NCBI RefSeq assembly: GCF_008085915.1
Contig: NZ_VSJK01000018.1
Location: forward strand, 1-64,000
DNA from: Oceaniovalibus sp. ACAM 378
GTDB taxonomy: Bacteria > Pseudomonadota > Alphaproteobacteria > Rhodobacterales > Rhodobacteraceae
Direction of reading: 5' to 3'
Length of the DNA: 64,000 nucleotides
Shown here piece by piece: positions 50,001 through 58,430 of this stretch. Under the pieces are notes generated by a model that saw only the letters and a list, made by a program, of their open reading frames with translations, made no database searches and was not told where the DNA came from. The translations under genes and the position numbers were made by a program. The first letter of the stretch is position 1. The number at the start of each line of letters is the position of its first letter.

Positions 50001-51588
50001 CGAGGATCTGTTGGCGGCCATCGGTGTCGGCGGGATGCCGATTGCCGGTATTGTCGCAGCTTGGGGGTTGGTGGACCACACAATCGACGGACGCGCGGCG
50101 TTTGATGCAGGACTTTCTCTGGCGCATGTGGCGCAGGAGACGCCGCTCGCCGCGCCAGTTCAGGTGATCTGCGTCACTGCCGGCGCGCAATCGGTTCTGG
50201 GCGAGCCGGTGGAGCGGCCGGATATGGCACTGATCACCGGGCCGGTGCTGGCGCTCTCGGCCGAAGAGCCGCGCTTTCGCATGCGCCATCTGGATTTGTT
50301 GCCAACCGAGACAGAAAAGGGTGCCGCAAGTCTTGCAGAGGTTATCGCAGACGAAGCGTGCTGTAAGGAAGTGGAACTGACCTGCGCGCGCCGCGCCGGA
50401 ATCCGGTTCCATCGCCGGTTCGACCCGGCGGCGGCCCCGGATGCAGGCCCACCATTGCGCGAAAATGCGGTCTGTCTGATCACCGGCGGGCTTGGTGCTT
50501 TGGGACGGCGGGTGGCTTTGGCCTTGGCAGAGGTCGGCTCTGTCCGGCTGATCCTCACCTCACGCAAAACTCTGCCGCCGCGAACCGAATGGGCGCGACT
50601 GATTGCCGAGGCGGATCCCACCGCCGGCGTTCTCGCGGACCTTTTGGAGATCGAGCAGCGCGGCTCCGAAGTTATGCTTGCCGCCTGTGACATGGGGGAC
50701 GAAGAGGGGCTTGCCAGGCTGCGGAACGACATAGTCGAGCGTTGGGGAAACCTGGATGCCATCATCCATGCCGCAGGTGAACCCGGAGGCGGAGCCCTGG
50801 CGTTGCTTCAGACGCCTGAAGACGTAACGAACACACTTGTGCCCAAGGTCGATGGACTGCGCGCACTGGCGCGAGTCTTTGGCAAAGATCCGCTCGACCT
50901 CGTTGTTTTGATGAGTTCGATCAATTCAGTGGTGCCGCTCGCCGGAGCGGTCGACTATGCCGCCGCGAATGCCTTTCTTGACGTTTGGCCGCAGAGTTCT
51001 GAGCGCCCAGTCGGCTGGTCGAACGTCACAGTCTTCAACTGGGACGCCTGGGCTGAAGTCGGTATGGCCGCCCGCCGCCTGATTGAGCGGCCAGATCCTG
51101 ACCTGCGCATGATCGATGTAAGGGCGGCGACAGACCTCTTTCTGCGTCTTTCTGGCGGCTCCGCGCATCAGATTGTCATTTCGCCCTATGATCTGGCAAA
51201 ACTTGCAGTCGAGGCAAAGCGGGCTCTTCTCACGCCAGATCGGGACAAACAGTCAGCCGAGGCAGCTGTGGCAGAGCCCGTCGGCAGTGACTTCGCTTCC
51301 CGTGAACGCTTTGACAGCGACCAGGAATTTACCGTCGCCCTGCTTTGGGCCGAGTTGCTTCAAACCGAGCTTTCTGGTCCGGACGAGGATTTTTTCGAGC
51401 TGGGTGGTCACTCACTCATGGCCACGCGGTTCCTGACGCGGCTGGAGGCGACGGCATCGGTCCGGCTCTCGCTGCGGGATGTCTTTGACGGTCGGACAAT
51501 TCGCGCCATCGCCAAGCAAGTCGAGATGAAGTGCGGGGCAACGGCCGAACAAGGTGACGATGCGGATCGCGAGGAGTTTCTCCTGTGA
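47083..51588 (+). CDS. Type I PKS, KS-AT-KR-ACP, between two NRPS modules
   Basis: About 1501 residues. The start ATG at 47083 overlaps the NRPS stop in ATGTTTGA. KS has Cys about 186 in [12 protein letters not shown], a variant common in KSs that accept aminoacyl chains, then EAHGTGT and [10 protein letters not shown] has GHSIGEY about 623 and HAFHS, malonyl type. KR starts about 1131 ([10 protein letters not shown]), with Tyr about 1291 in VDYAAAN and no LDD motif. The carrier domain has Ser about 1443 in LGGHSLMAT, more PCP-like than the ACPs of the other PKSs. Predicted reaction: two-carbon extension of the glycyl-bound chain and ketoreduction, giving a 4-amino-3-hydroxybutyryl (statine-like) unit. 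The C-tail ends DREEFLL, a likely ligand for the next protein's docking domain. Confidence 0.95.
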   Translation: MFEFPAKKSTLPAHSIAVIGLAGRFPDAPDLETFWSNIRDGVESLRTFTTDEMSAAGIPAALQKNPRFVRKGTVLDDSEMFDAEFFQISPGEAQMLDPQQRLFLECAWEALENAGYPPGGPGGPVGLYAGVSMNTYLMFHILSNRKLAEAAGAYQLMLGNDKDFLCTRASYKLDLKGPSVTVQTACSTSLVAVEMACRALARGECGMALAGGVSINFPDRSGYLYQEGMIFSPDGHCRPFDVDACGTRVGAGGGLVVLKRHEDALRDGDTIHAVIRGAAVNNDGAAKAGYTAPSIDGQAEVIAMAQTIAGIEPRTIGYMEAHGTGTPLGDPIEIAALTRAFRDRTSDTGFCRLGALKANIGHLDAAAGIAGLIKAILCLKNAYIPPMVNFREANPKLALDESPFSISAEGTDWVSDGPRRAAVSSFGIGGTNAHLILEEAGPAQVAPPPSGPQALVLSARTQAALTVASTRLADRLTGPDEPALGDVAHTLLNGRRAFRHRRFVVASDAVEAAAELRLQSRSSVHDGGARRVAFMFSGQGSQHAEMGAGLYAENAAFREAFDTCSEILEMPLGCDLRAVVLQGKDARLDETWLTQPALFAVEYALARLWIARGIVPAAMIGHSIGEYVAAHLAGVMSLEDALNLVALRGQLMQDMVPGSMAAVPLPVGDLRRRLAGRAEIAAENALDLNVISGQSDVIAEFVAELSREGVTARLLRTSHAFHSCMMEPALDRFVSAVEKVRLSDPTIDYVSNVSGTWITRQEATSADYYARHLRNTVKFEPGVRVLGEDARNFLLEVGPGTTLATLAQMTLPASRGRICASLSHPNDRKPDSAAVLEATGRLWAAGVPITQTEIEGGAARAPRRVPLPTYPFERSRHWVDPAPGTAPGFAAGPDVQPPRVTSDPFLSLPVWTTAPAALRSKLDGRWLVLVDTIELAEALTDALRRRGAQDVVAVLPGDAPQSGAVAKARPGHPEDLLAAIGVGGMPIAGIVAAWGLVDHTIDGRAAFDAGLSLAHVAQETPLAAPVQVICVTAGAQSVLGEPVERPDMALITGPVLALSAEEPRFRMRHLDLLPTETEKGAASLAEVIADEACCKEVELTCARRAGIRFHRRFDPAAAPDAGPPLRENAVCLITGGLGALGRRVALALAEVGSVRLILTSRKTLPPRTEWARLIAEADPTAGVLADLLEIEQRGSEVMLAACDMGDEEGLARLRNDIVERWGNLDAIIHAAGEPGGGALALLQTPEDVTNTLVPKVDGLRALARVFGKDPLDLVVLMSSINSVVPLAGAVDYAAANAFLDVWPQSSERPVGWSNVTVFNWDAWAEVGMAARRLIERPDPDLRMIDVRAATDLFLRLSGGSAHQIVISPYDLAKLAVEAKRALLTPDRDKQSAEAAVAEPVGSDFASRERFDSDQEFTVALLWAELLQTELSGPDEDFFELGGHSLMATRFLTRLEATASVRLSLRDVFDGRTIRAIAKQVEMKCGATAEQGDDADREEFLL

Positions 51589-54500
51589 CGGCGACAGAGC
51601 TTTTGCGAGAAGTCCGCGCACGCGGCGGTCGCATCGCGCTGGAGGGAGAAAATCTGCGTCTGTTTGGACATGTCGGCAGCCTAAGCGAAGATTTGCGCCG
51701 ACGAATCCTCGCGTGTAAGCCGGAAATTATCGAGCTCTTGCGGCTGGAGAGCGACCAAGGCGCAACAATCTTGCCCAAGGATGGGCCTCTGCAGCTATCT
51801 CATTTTCAAGAACGGCTCTGGATCATTCAGCAGCTCGACCCCTCGGCGACAGAGTATAACATTGTGACGGTCTGGCCTTTGGGGCTGCAAACCAGAGCCG
51901 AGGCGCTTGAAGCCGCCTTGCGCTGCGTCGTGACGCGGCACAGCGTATTGCGGACGGTCTTTCGTGAAACGCCGACTGGTCCCGAGGCGGTTATCCTGGA
52001 ACCAGATACCGTACCCGTCGTCCATGTCGACCTGTCCGATTTGCCCGACGCCCAGCGACATCAGGCGGTGTCTGAACTGGTTGAGCGCGAGACGCGCCAG
52101 CCTTTTGTTTTGGACAAAGCGCCCCCGTCGCGCTTTACGGTTCTCGATCTGGCAGACGATGGCGCAGCTCTGCTGATTGCGGTGCATCACATCGCCATGG
52201 ATCACTGGTCTCTGTCGATCTTGCGCAACGAGCTGGACGCGGCGCTGGCACAGCCCACGGCCTATTCTGAACGTCCTGTCGAGCCGGAATATGCAGACTA
52301 TGCAAGCTGGCAACGGCGGCGACTTGATCCGTCCAGCCTGAAGGAACATCTGGATTGGTGGGAAACGGCGCTGCGAGGCCATCCCGAGATATGCACCTTT
52401 ACCGCCGATCTCGTGCCGGGACGTGACCCCAAGGGGACCAGCAGATCGTTCATCTGGGACAAAGATTTCGCGGCGAGGCTGCATGCCTTTGCGACCGAAC
52501 GCAATCTGAGCTTATATATCTGCCTTGTTGCGGCAGCAGCCATCGCGATGCATCGCCATACCGGCCTTGACGACATCGTGCTGGGCAGCCCCGTTGCCCT
52601 TCGCGAGCGCGCCGAATTTGAGCGGATCATCGGCCCGTTTGTGAACACCCAAGTGTTACGCATGGAACTTTCGCCGCGCAAATCCGTGGCAGAGGTATTG
52701 GACTCGGCACGCGCATCGTTGCTCGACTCGTTTCCGCACCGCCATGTGCCCTTCGAGATCGTGGTAGACCGGCTTCAGCCGGTGCGCCGCCTGAACCGTT
52801 CACCAATCTTCCAGTTTGCGGTCGTCCTGCAAAGCGCAGAGGGCGCTCAAGACGAGCCGGTTTACGGCGGCGGCGCAATTCACGACATGACCTGGTTCGT
52901 GCACGAAGTCGGCGGGCAGATCATGGGTTCCATCGAATACCGTTCTGACATTTATCTTGATGATACGGTCAAGCGTCTGCTCGAGCGGCTGGAACTCATC
53001 CTGCGCCGCATGCTCGATGATCCAGATACGGAAGTGGCAGATATTCCGCTGCTTTCCGACAGCGACCGGCGGATGTTGTCCGCAGAGTTCGTGCAGCCGA
53101 CCGTCGCGTTCGACGAGACACCGTTTCCCGATCAGTTTTCGCGGGTGGCGGACCGGACACCGGACGCTGTGGCGATCCGGCATGACGGCCACTCGCTCAG
53201 CTATAGAGCTCTGGCAATACGCATAAACAAGATCGCGCAGCATCTGAAATCGCGTGGGATCGGGCCGGATCAGGTGGTGGGGCTCTGTCTCGAGCGGACC
53301 CCGGATTTGATCGCGTCCATGATCGCTGTGCAAAAGACCGGGGCGGCGCATCTGCCGCTTGATCCGGGATTTCCCGAAGAGCGATTGAATCATATTCTGA
53401 CCGACAGCAAGGCGACGGCTATTTTGACCGGCGCGGGCACGGCTGGAACGCTTGCGCTGCCTGACGGGGTCATGGAAATAGATCTTCAGGCCGACCATCA
53501 GATTATCGATCGACTGGCTCCAGATGTTTCGGACTTTGCGATTGATCCGGCCTCGACCGCGCATCTCATCTATACCTCCGGTTCGACCGGGCGGCCAAAG
53601 GGCGTGCAGATCTCCCACCGCGCGATGTCAAACGTTCTGGCATCCCTGCGACACGAACCGGGAATAAGCGCTGACGACATCGTCGCAGCCACAACCACGG
53701 TTTCGTTCGACATCGCGGCAGTCGAACTTCAGTTGCCGCTGACCGTAGGTGCAACGATTGAAATGCTCAGTCGTGAGGTCGCGACAAACGGCGAAGAACT
53801 CTCGGCCGCTCTGGTGGCCTGCGCCGCTACGATCATACAGGCGACCCCCTCGGCGTGGCGGCTGCTTATTGATGGTGGATGGGTCGGCGGGCCAGATATA
53901 CTCGCCATCACCGGAGGCGAACCGCTAACGCGCGATCTGGCCGATAACCTGCTTGAACGCGTCGGTCGCCTTTGGAATGGCTACGGGCCCAGCGAGACGA
54001 CGATCTATTCTACCGGTGCATGGATCACGCCGGGTCCGGATGCCATCAGCATCGGGCGACCCATCGCAAACACCCGCGTCCTGCTGCTGGACGAGGCGGG
54101 TGAGCTTGTGCCCGTGGGCATGCAGGGTGAGATCTGTATCGGGGGGGCGGGTGTCTTTGGCGGCTATGTCGGCATGGCCGAACTAACGGAAAAGTGCCTC
54201 GTGCGGGATCCCACTGCGCCAGAAGGCGGGCGGCTCTATCGAACCGGTGATATCGGACGCTGGTCGCCTGATGGCCGGCTGTATCATCTGGGGAGACGCG
54301 ATAATCAGGTCAAAATTCGCGGTGTGCGCATAGAACTTGGCGAGATCGAAGCCACGCTGCTGGCCGCGCCGCAAATTCGTCAGGCGGTGGTGCTTGTGCA
54401 TGATCCGGGGCAGGGCGACCTTCGGCTCGTCGCCTATCTGGTCTTCGAGGAGGGTGAGGGTATGACAGCCAGCGAAGTGCGCCGTAACCTGCGCGCCACG

Positions 54501-54863
54501 CTGCCACGTTATATGATCCCGTCGGTGTTTATCGAACTGACAACGCTGCCCCGCACACCCAATGGCAAACTTGACCGCCGCGCCCTGCCTGCGCCATTCC
54601 GCGACGGTGCCGCCAGCCGCGCGGTTTCCGTGCCGCCCCGCCCTGGAATGGAAAGGGCGCTCGCAGATATCTGGGCCGATGTGCTTCGAGTAGACGAAAT
54701 CGGCGCCGAGGATAATTTTTTTGAACTCGGCGGCCATTCCATTGTTACACTTCAAGTGGCGAGAAGGGTAAAGGCAGAACTGGGTCTTGCTCTGGATCCG
54801 CGGCTGTTGTTTTTCAAGAGCCTTCGGCAGATCGCTCTTGAGTTGTCGCAGCAATTGAAATGA
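51585..54863 (+). CDS. NRPS module, docking-C-A-PCP, terminal, no TE
   Basis: A 1092-residue module starting GTG in a GTGA overlap with the PKS stop. Residues 1-55 form a TubC-like docking domain (LLREVRARGGRIALEGENL). C domain is about 65-490; the active-site motif reads HHIAMDHWSLSIL (about 202), with Gly of HHxxxDG replaced by His, reminiscent of C domains that accept polyketide chains. A domain has YTSGSTGRPKG about 663, YGPSETT, YRTGDIG and NGKLDR. The specificity code reads DIVQTGGIYK, resembling glycine-type codes but not one I can assign. PCP has Ser about 1053 in LGGHSIVT, and the protein ends about 40 residues later. There is no TE, reductase or terminal C domain, so release must be in trans. 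Confidence 0.94.
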   Translation: MTATELLREVRARGGRIALEGENLRLFGHVGSLSEDLRRRILACKPEIIELLRLESDQGATILPKDGPLQLSHFQERLWIIQQLDPSATEYNIVTVWPLGLQTRAEALEAALRCVVTRHSVLRTVFRETPTGPEAVILEPDTVPVVHVDLSDLPDAQRHQAVSELVERETRQPFVLDKAPPSRFTVLDLADDGAALLIAVHHIAMDHWSLSILRNELDAALAQPTAYSERPVEPEYADYASWQRRRLDPSSLKEHLDWWETALRGHPEICTFTADLVPGRDPKGTSRSFIWDKDFAARLHAFATERNLSLYICLVAAAAIAMHRHTGLDDIVLGSPVALRERAEFERIIGPFVNTQVLRMELSPRKSVAEVLDSARASLLDSFPHRHVPFEIVVDRLQPVRRLNRSPIFQFAVVLQSAEGAQDEPVYGGGAIHDMTWFVHEVGGQIMGSIEYRSDIYLDDTVKRLLERLELILRRMLDDPDTEVADIPLLSDSDRRMLSAEFVQPTVAFDETPFPDQFSRVADRTPDAVAIRHDGHSLSYRALAIRINKIAQHLKSRGIGPDQVVGLCLERTPDLIASMIAVQKTGAAHLPLDPGFPEERLNHILTDSKATAILTGAGTAGTLALPDGVMEIDLQADHQIIDRLAPDVSDFAIDPASTAHLIYTSGSTGRPKGVQISHRAMSNVLASLRHEPGISADDIVAATTTVSFDIAAVELQLPLTVGATIEMLSREVATNGEELSAALVACAATIIQATPSAWRLLIDGGWVGGPDILAITGGEPLTRDLADNLLERVGRLWNGYGPSETTIYSTGAWITPGPDAISIGRPIANTRVLLLDEAGELVPVGMQGEICIGGAGVFGGYVGMAELTEKCLVRDPTAPEGGRLYRTGDIGRWSPDGRLYHLGRRDNQVKIRGVRIELGEIEATLLAAPQIRQAVVLVHDPGQGDLRLVAYLVFEEGEGMTASEVRRNLRATLPRYMIPSVFIELTTLPRTPNGKLDRRALPAPFRDGAASRAVSVPPRPGMERALADIWADVLRVDEIGAEDNFFELGGHSIVTLQVARRVKAELGLALDPRLLFFKSLRQIALELSQQLK

Positions 54864-54878
54864 GAGATAACAATTAGG

Positions 54879-55673
54879 ATGAGCCCGTTTTTCTTCGGAA
54901 CGTCGAAACGCCGCCTGTTCGGTGTGTATCACCCGCCGCGCGCCTCGCGGGGGGGCGAACGGGCCGTCGTTCTCTGCGCGCCCTGGGGGCATGAGTACAT
55001 CTATGCTCATCGGTCCATGGCAAGGCTGGCCATCACGCTCGCCGAGGCTGGCTTTCACGTGCTGCGCTTTGACTATTATGGCACCGGAGATTCAGGCGGA
55101 AATTCGACCGACGTGGACCTGGCCGGCTGCCGGGCGGATATCGGCATGGCGATCGACGAACTTCTCGACATGAGCGGTGCCGAACGTGTGTCCCTGATTG
55201 GGCTACGCCTCGGCGCCGCTCTGGCGGTTGAGGTCGCGGCGACCGAGCGCGGACGTATCGACCAGCTTGTGCTCTGGGATCCGGTAATCACTGGTCCGGA
55301 ATACGTCACCGCCCTGTTCAAGGCGGCGTTGAACATGCCCATCGGCCTGGCGGACCCGCGCACCATCTCCGCCGCGCGAGGCGGCGATCACGAGATTTGC
55401 GGGTTTCCTTTGACCGAGGTGCAGCGGAGAGAAATTGCTGGCATCGACATTCTGCCCTTCCTCCCGAAGCTGCCAAAGCGGTGGTTCGCGCTTGTCACCC
55501 AACCGCTGGGATCGCATGATGCGCTCCGGTCTGCACTTGGCGGCACTGAATGCCGAGACGATCCGCATTTTGAGCAGATTGAAGACTGCGCCGCCTGGCA
55601 CGAGAACTGGCCGCAGAATGCCGGCAACGTCCCCACTGACGTTATTGCTCGCATTGGGGCGTGGATGACATGA
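54879..55673 (+). CDS. Alpha/beta hydrolase, exosortase A hydrolase-2-like, Arg at nucleophile site
   Basis: A 264-residue alpha/beta-hydrolase fold protein 15 bp downstream of the NRPS. It has an oxyanion-region motif (APWGHEYIYAHRS), a LRFDYYGTGDSGG strand and an elbow that reads LIGLRLGAAL, so the usual GxSxG nucleophile is Arg about 110. No obvious catalytic His appears at the C-terminus. The GLRLG elbow recalls proteins named exosortase A system-associated hydrolase 2, which lie beside acyl-ACP genes. It may be a non-catalytic partner, acyl-handling factor or unusual transferase rather than an esterase. Placement at the end of the operon, followed by a second hydrolase overlapping by 4 nt, suggests joint action in chain release or transfer. 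Confidence 0.8.
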   Translation: MSPFFFGTSKRRLFGVYHPPRASRGGERAVVLCAPWGHEYIYAHRSMARLAITLAEAGFHVLRFDYYGTGDSGGNSTDVDLAGCRADIGMAIDELLDMSGAERVSLIGLRLGAALAVEVAATERGRIDQLVLWDPVITGPEYVTALFKAALNMPIGLADPRTISAARGGDHEICGFPLTEVQRREIAGIDILPFLPKLPKRWFALVTQPLGSHDALRSALGGTECRDDPHFEQIEDCAAWHENWPQNAGNVPTDVIARIGAWMT

Positions 55674-56557
55674 ACGAGCGGCAGGAAGATACCGCAAAAC
55701 CGCCTCGCGAGCAGGTGGTGCTGTTTGGTGCAAAACACTCGCTCTGCGGTATCGTCACGCATTCGGCGACCAAAGTGCCGCGGATACCTATCGTTGTTCT
55801 TAACACCGGGATCATCCACCGTGTCGGGCATCACCGGATGTATGTCACGCTGGCGCGACGCTGGGCCGCGCAAGGCCATCCCGTCGTGCGATTTGATTTT
55901 GGCGGTATTGGCGACAGCCCGGTACAGAGCGCCGAGTTGCCGCCGCTTGATGCCAATCTGATCAGTATCGGTGAGGTCTGCGACTGGCTCGAGAGCAATC
56001 TTGGTCAGTCACAGTTTGTGTTGATCGGGCTTTGTTCCGGCGCTGATCATTCGGTTATTTACGCTGGACAGGATAAGCGGGTAGCGGGTGTCGTCTTGGT
56101 CGATCCAACAATCCCGAGAACGTTTCAATTTTTCCTGCGCGATACGATCCGCCGAATGATGCGGCCTGTGGTCTATCTCAATCTCTTGACGGCGCGTGGA
56201 AGCACTTGGGCCCGTCTAAGACACCGCTTTGGAGGCCACGCGGCAGAGCCGCGCGACGGCCAGTTTGCGCAACCACAGCTCGAATCGCCCGAGGCGATCG
56301 CTTTTCTCGAGCAGACTTATCAGAAGGCAATCACCAACGGAGGTGAGATGCTTGCTGTCTTTACGGGCGGTCACAGTTTTCAACACAATTACCGGCGGCA
56401 ACTCTGGGATGCCTTGCCGAATGTAAAATTCGGCAAGCAATTGGATCTGCGCTACTTCAAAGATAGCGACCATACCTTCACGTATGTCCATCACCGTGAG
56501 CGGCTGTTCTCTCTAATCGACGATTGGCTGGACAAGAAATTTCCCTCATCCGATTAA
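55670..56557 (+). CDS. Alpha/beta hydrolase, exosortase A hydrolase-1-like, Cys nucleophile
   Basis: A 295-residue alpha/beta hydrolase. ATG at 55670 overlaps the previous stop (ATGA); the frame extends nine bases upstream without a better start. It shows NTGIIHRVGHHRMYVTLAR, RFDFGGIGDSP, and an elbow LIGLCSGADHS that puts Cys (about 123) at the nucleophile position, with a C-terminal SDHTFTYVHH likely supplying His. The GLCxG elbow is that of exosortase A system-associated hydrolase 1; Cys nucleophiles also occur in dienelactone hydrolase relatives. As last gene of the plus operon, and in the absence of an integrated TE, it is the best candidate for releasing or cyclising the finished chain from the last PCP. 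The reaction is inferred. Confidence 0.82.
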   Translation: MNERQEDTAKPPREQVVLFGAKHSLCGIVTHSATKVPRIPIVVLNTGIIHRVGHHRMYVTLARRWAAQGHPVVRFDFGGIGDSPVQSAELPPLDANLISIGEVCDWLESNLGQSQFVLIGLCSGADHSVIYAGQDKRVAGVVLVDPTIPRTFQFFLRDTIRRMMRPVVYLNLLTARGSTWARLRHRFGGHAAEPRDGQFAQPQLESPEAIAFLEQTYQKAITNGGEMLAVFTGGHSFQHNYRRQLWDALPNVKFGKQLDLRYFKDSDHTFTYVHHRERLFSLIDDWLDKKFPSSD

Positions 56558-56957
56558 AAGCTACAGCGCTTCAATAGATTAAATTACGGATATTTAAGGG
56601 AAATTTAAAGCATTGGCGCGCGGGTTACAGATACTTTTCGCCACCATCATGCATCTTGGATTTTGAATGGGTCGCTTTGGGCGGCCTTTTTTCTTCGTGC
56701 TGGAGGGTCTAGGTCATATCAACAAAAGGCGGACCCAGAAACGGATCTCTTCTCCTTCATAGCAAACATTGCTCGAAAGAGACCGGAGCTAAACACCTAA
56801 CACTGCCTAAAATTTCCCAGAACACTGTGACACCTCAAGCCACTGACGTTTAAAGAACTTTAAAGCGCGTCAGGATATCATGAGAACGCACGACATAAGG
56901 AGGATACGCCTCCGGCGGGAGTATTTTGGGCAAAGAAGAAACCCGGCAACGGTACGC
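56558..56957. other. Gene-free 400-bp boundary region
   Basis: AT-richer spacer between the end of the plus operon and the NUDIX gene, whose 3' end faces it, so the flanking genes converge. No ORF, tRNA or IS was recognised. It marks the right edge of the biosynthetic cluster and holds the short GC-rich hairpin element described separately at 56899-56940. Confidence 0.6.
56899..56940. repeat. Rhodobacterales-type intergenic hairpin element
   Basis: GGAGG-ATACG-CCTCC (56899-56913) forms a 5-bp stem-loop and is followed by ggcgggagtattttgggcaa and an A-rich stretch. From memory, near-identical CGCCTCCGGCGGGAGTATTT-type strings recur 3' of genes in many Rhodobacteraceae genomes. It sits between converging genes, so a terminator-like role is likely. 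Only one copy was noticed in this window. Confidence 0.5.
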
Positions 56958-57659
56958 TCAGGGCTGGAGCGGGGATGAGACGGGGCGGCCACCCAGCCGC
57001 AGGAACAGGCTTTCCTCGTCATTGTTGCGGAAGAACGGAACGCTTTCCGGCGCGTCAAGGGCGGGTAGGCGCGCGGCGACTTCGGCCAGAACCACCTCGG
57101 TAATGAACGGCAGGTCGAAAGAGCGGGCCTTGGACAATGGGATCCACTGAAGATGCGACAACTCGTCCGAGGCGCGCGAGAAATCGTCGGGATCGTTGGC
57201 GAGCCGTGCAGCATCGGCCAGAAAGAACCGCGCGTCGAAACGGCGTGGACGGCCCGGTGGGGTGATTGCCCGGAACACGAACCGCATTCCGGTGGGAGCG
57301 GGCAGGTGGCCGGTTTCGGCAAAGCCGCGCCACGATTCAGGCGGTGTGCCGGGCCAGCGGTGCGGTTGGCCAAGGATCAGGCCGGTTTCCTCCCACAACT
57401 CGCGGATGGCGGCGGCGACCAGAGACAGAGGCTCGGTACGGCCTGCGGCTTCTGCCAGGCGGGCGCGGCACAGCCCGTTCATCGCGCGGATCATCGGAAT
57501 CCCCGCATCGGTGCCATCGACAGCGCCGCCGGGAAACACGAACTTGCTGGGCATGAAGGCGGCCTTGTCGCCCCGCTGACCCATCAGCACCTTGGGGTTC
57601 GTTCCGGGATCACGCACCAATATCAGTGTAGCTGCGTCGCGCAGCGCGCTCTTGTCCAT
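56958..57659 (-). CDS. NUDIX hydrolase
   Basis: A 233-residue NUDIX-fold pyrophosphohydrolase. It has an N-terminal strand (AATLILVRDPG), a FPGGAVD segment and the core AAAIRELWEETGL, which matches the RExxEExG heart of the NUDIX box, although the Gly and first Glu spacing is relaxed. Substrate unknown; CoA- or nucleotide-diphosphate hydrolysis are options in this size class. Start ATG at 57659 is chosen because AAAGGA precedes it at normal spacing; the frame is open 57 bases further up. It follows the DUF983 gene by 19 bp on the same strand, so the two are probably co-transcribed. It looks like chromosomal housekeeping, not cluster function. Confidence 0.88.
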   Translation of the reverse strand: MDKSALRDAATLILVRDPGTNPKVLMGQRGDKAAFMPSKFVFPGGAVDGTDAGIPMIRAMNGLCRARLAEAAGRTEPLSLVAAAIRELWEETGLILGQPHRWPGTPPESWRGFAETGHLPAPTGMRFVFRAITPPGRPRRFDARFFLADAARLANDPDDFSRASDELSHLQWIPLSKARSFDLPFITEVVLAEVAARLPALDAPESVPFFRNNDEESLFLRLGGRPVSSPLQP

Positions 57660-57678
57660 GCCGGTCCTTTCGCGGGTG

Positions 57679-58080
57679 TCAGAACCCGTGCATTCTTCGC
57701 GCCCATTGAAAGGCAACCAGCGCGCCTTTGAGTCGGGGCAGAAGATAGAGCGAAAGCACCACCGCGCCTATGGTGAATCCGGTCGCCATGATCAACGGTT
57801 CGGGGCGCAGCCGCGTGAAGGTCAGATGCAGCATTGGCGCCATGATGTGACCCACCACCAGGATGGTCAGATAGGCTGGCCCATCATCGGCACGGTGGAA
57901 ATGGAACGCCTCTGAACACACGGGGCAGCGGTCGCGCACCTTGAGGTAGCCTTTCAGCATCGGCCCCGAGCCGCATTGCGGGCACCGACGGCGCCATCCC
58001 CGGAACAGGGCGGGACGAAGGGCACGTCCGGGGGTGTCGTCAATGGCGTGCAGGGCGGTGTCGTGCGCCTGGTCGTACAT
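57679..58080 (-). CDS. DUF983 family membrane protein
   Basis: A 133-residue protein with two CxxC pairs (RCPQCGSGPM and DRCPVCSEAF) that probably bind zinc, followed by two hydrophobic helices (YLTILVVGHIMAPMLHL and GFTIGAVVLSLYLLPRLKG). This is the DUF983 architecture, common in alphaproteobacteria, with no established biochemical role. Length is normal. It is the upstream partner of the NUDIX gene. Confidence 0.88.
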   Translation of the reverse strand: MYDQAHDTALHAIDDTPGRALRPALFRGWRRRCPQCGSGPMLKGYLKVRDRCPVCSEAFHFHRADDGPAYLTILVVGHIMAPMLHLTFTRLRPEPLIMATGFTIGAVVLSLYLLPRLKGALVAFQWARRMHGF

Positions 58081-58430
58081 GATGTGACCTTTGGGTTGGA
58101 GCGGCGCGAGGCCGTGAATTCAGTGTCGGTTCCGGATCTGGCGACCGGATATAAAGACAATAGGTATGAAGCATTGCGATGTCATTGCGTCGGGATGTCG
58201 CAAATCCCGAACTCCGGGCGATTTATTGCCCGCGCCGCATCGTTTGTAATGCCGAACGGGCGGCGGGGCCCCGATGAGGCAACGGAAGAGGGTGGATGGC
58301 ATCGCGTCGAAGGTACGCCCGGATGGGACGTCGCGGCGGCATCGCACCGGGCGTCCTGGTGGAACGCGGGACCGCAGCCCGGACTCTGTGCTTCCAGATT
58401 TGCGAGACGCGGTGGTCGACGGGGTGCGAT
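58081..58430. other. Gene-free 350-bp gap with two adjacent hairpins
   Basis: No credible gene lies between the diguanylate cyclase stop and the DUF983 start, both minus strand. The gap contains TCGGGAT-N7-ATCCCGA at 58190-58210 and, directly after it, CGGGC-N8-GCCCG near 58216-58233. Neither has a clear T-run on the minus strand, so I leave them as possible terminator or regulatory hairpins. The promoter of the DUF983/NUDIX pair is expected at 58081-58180. Confidence 0.45.
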
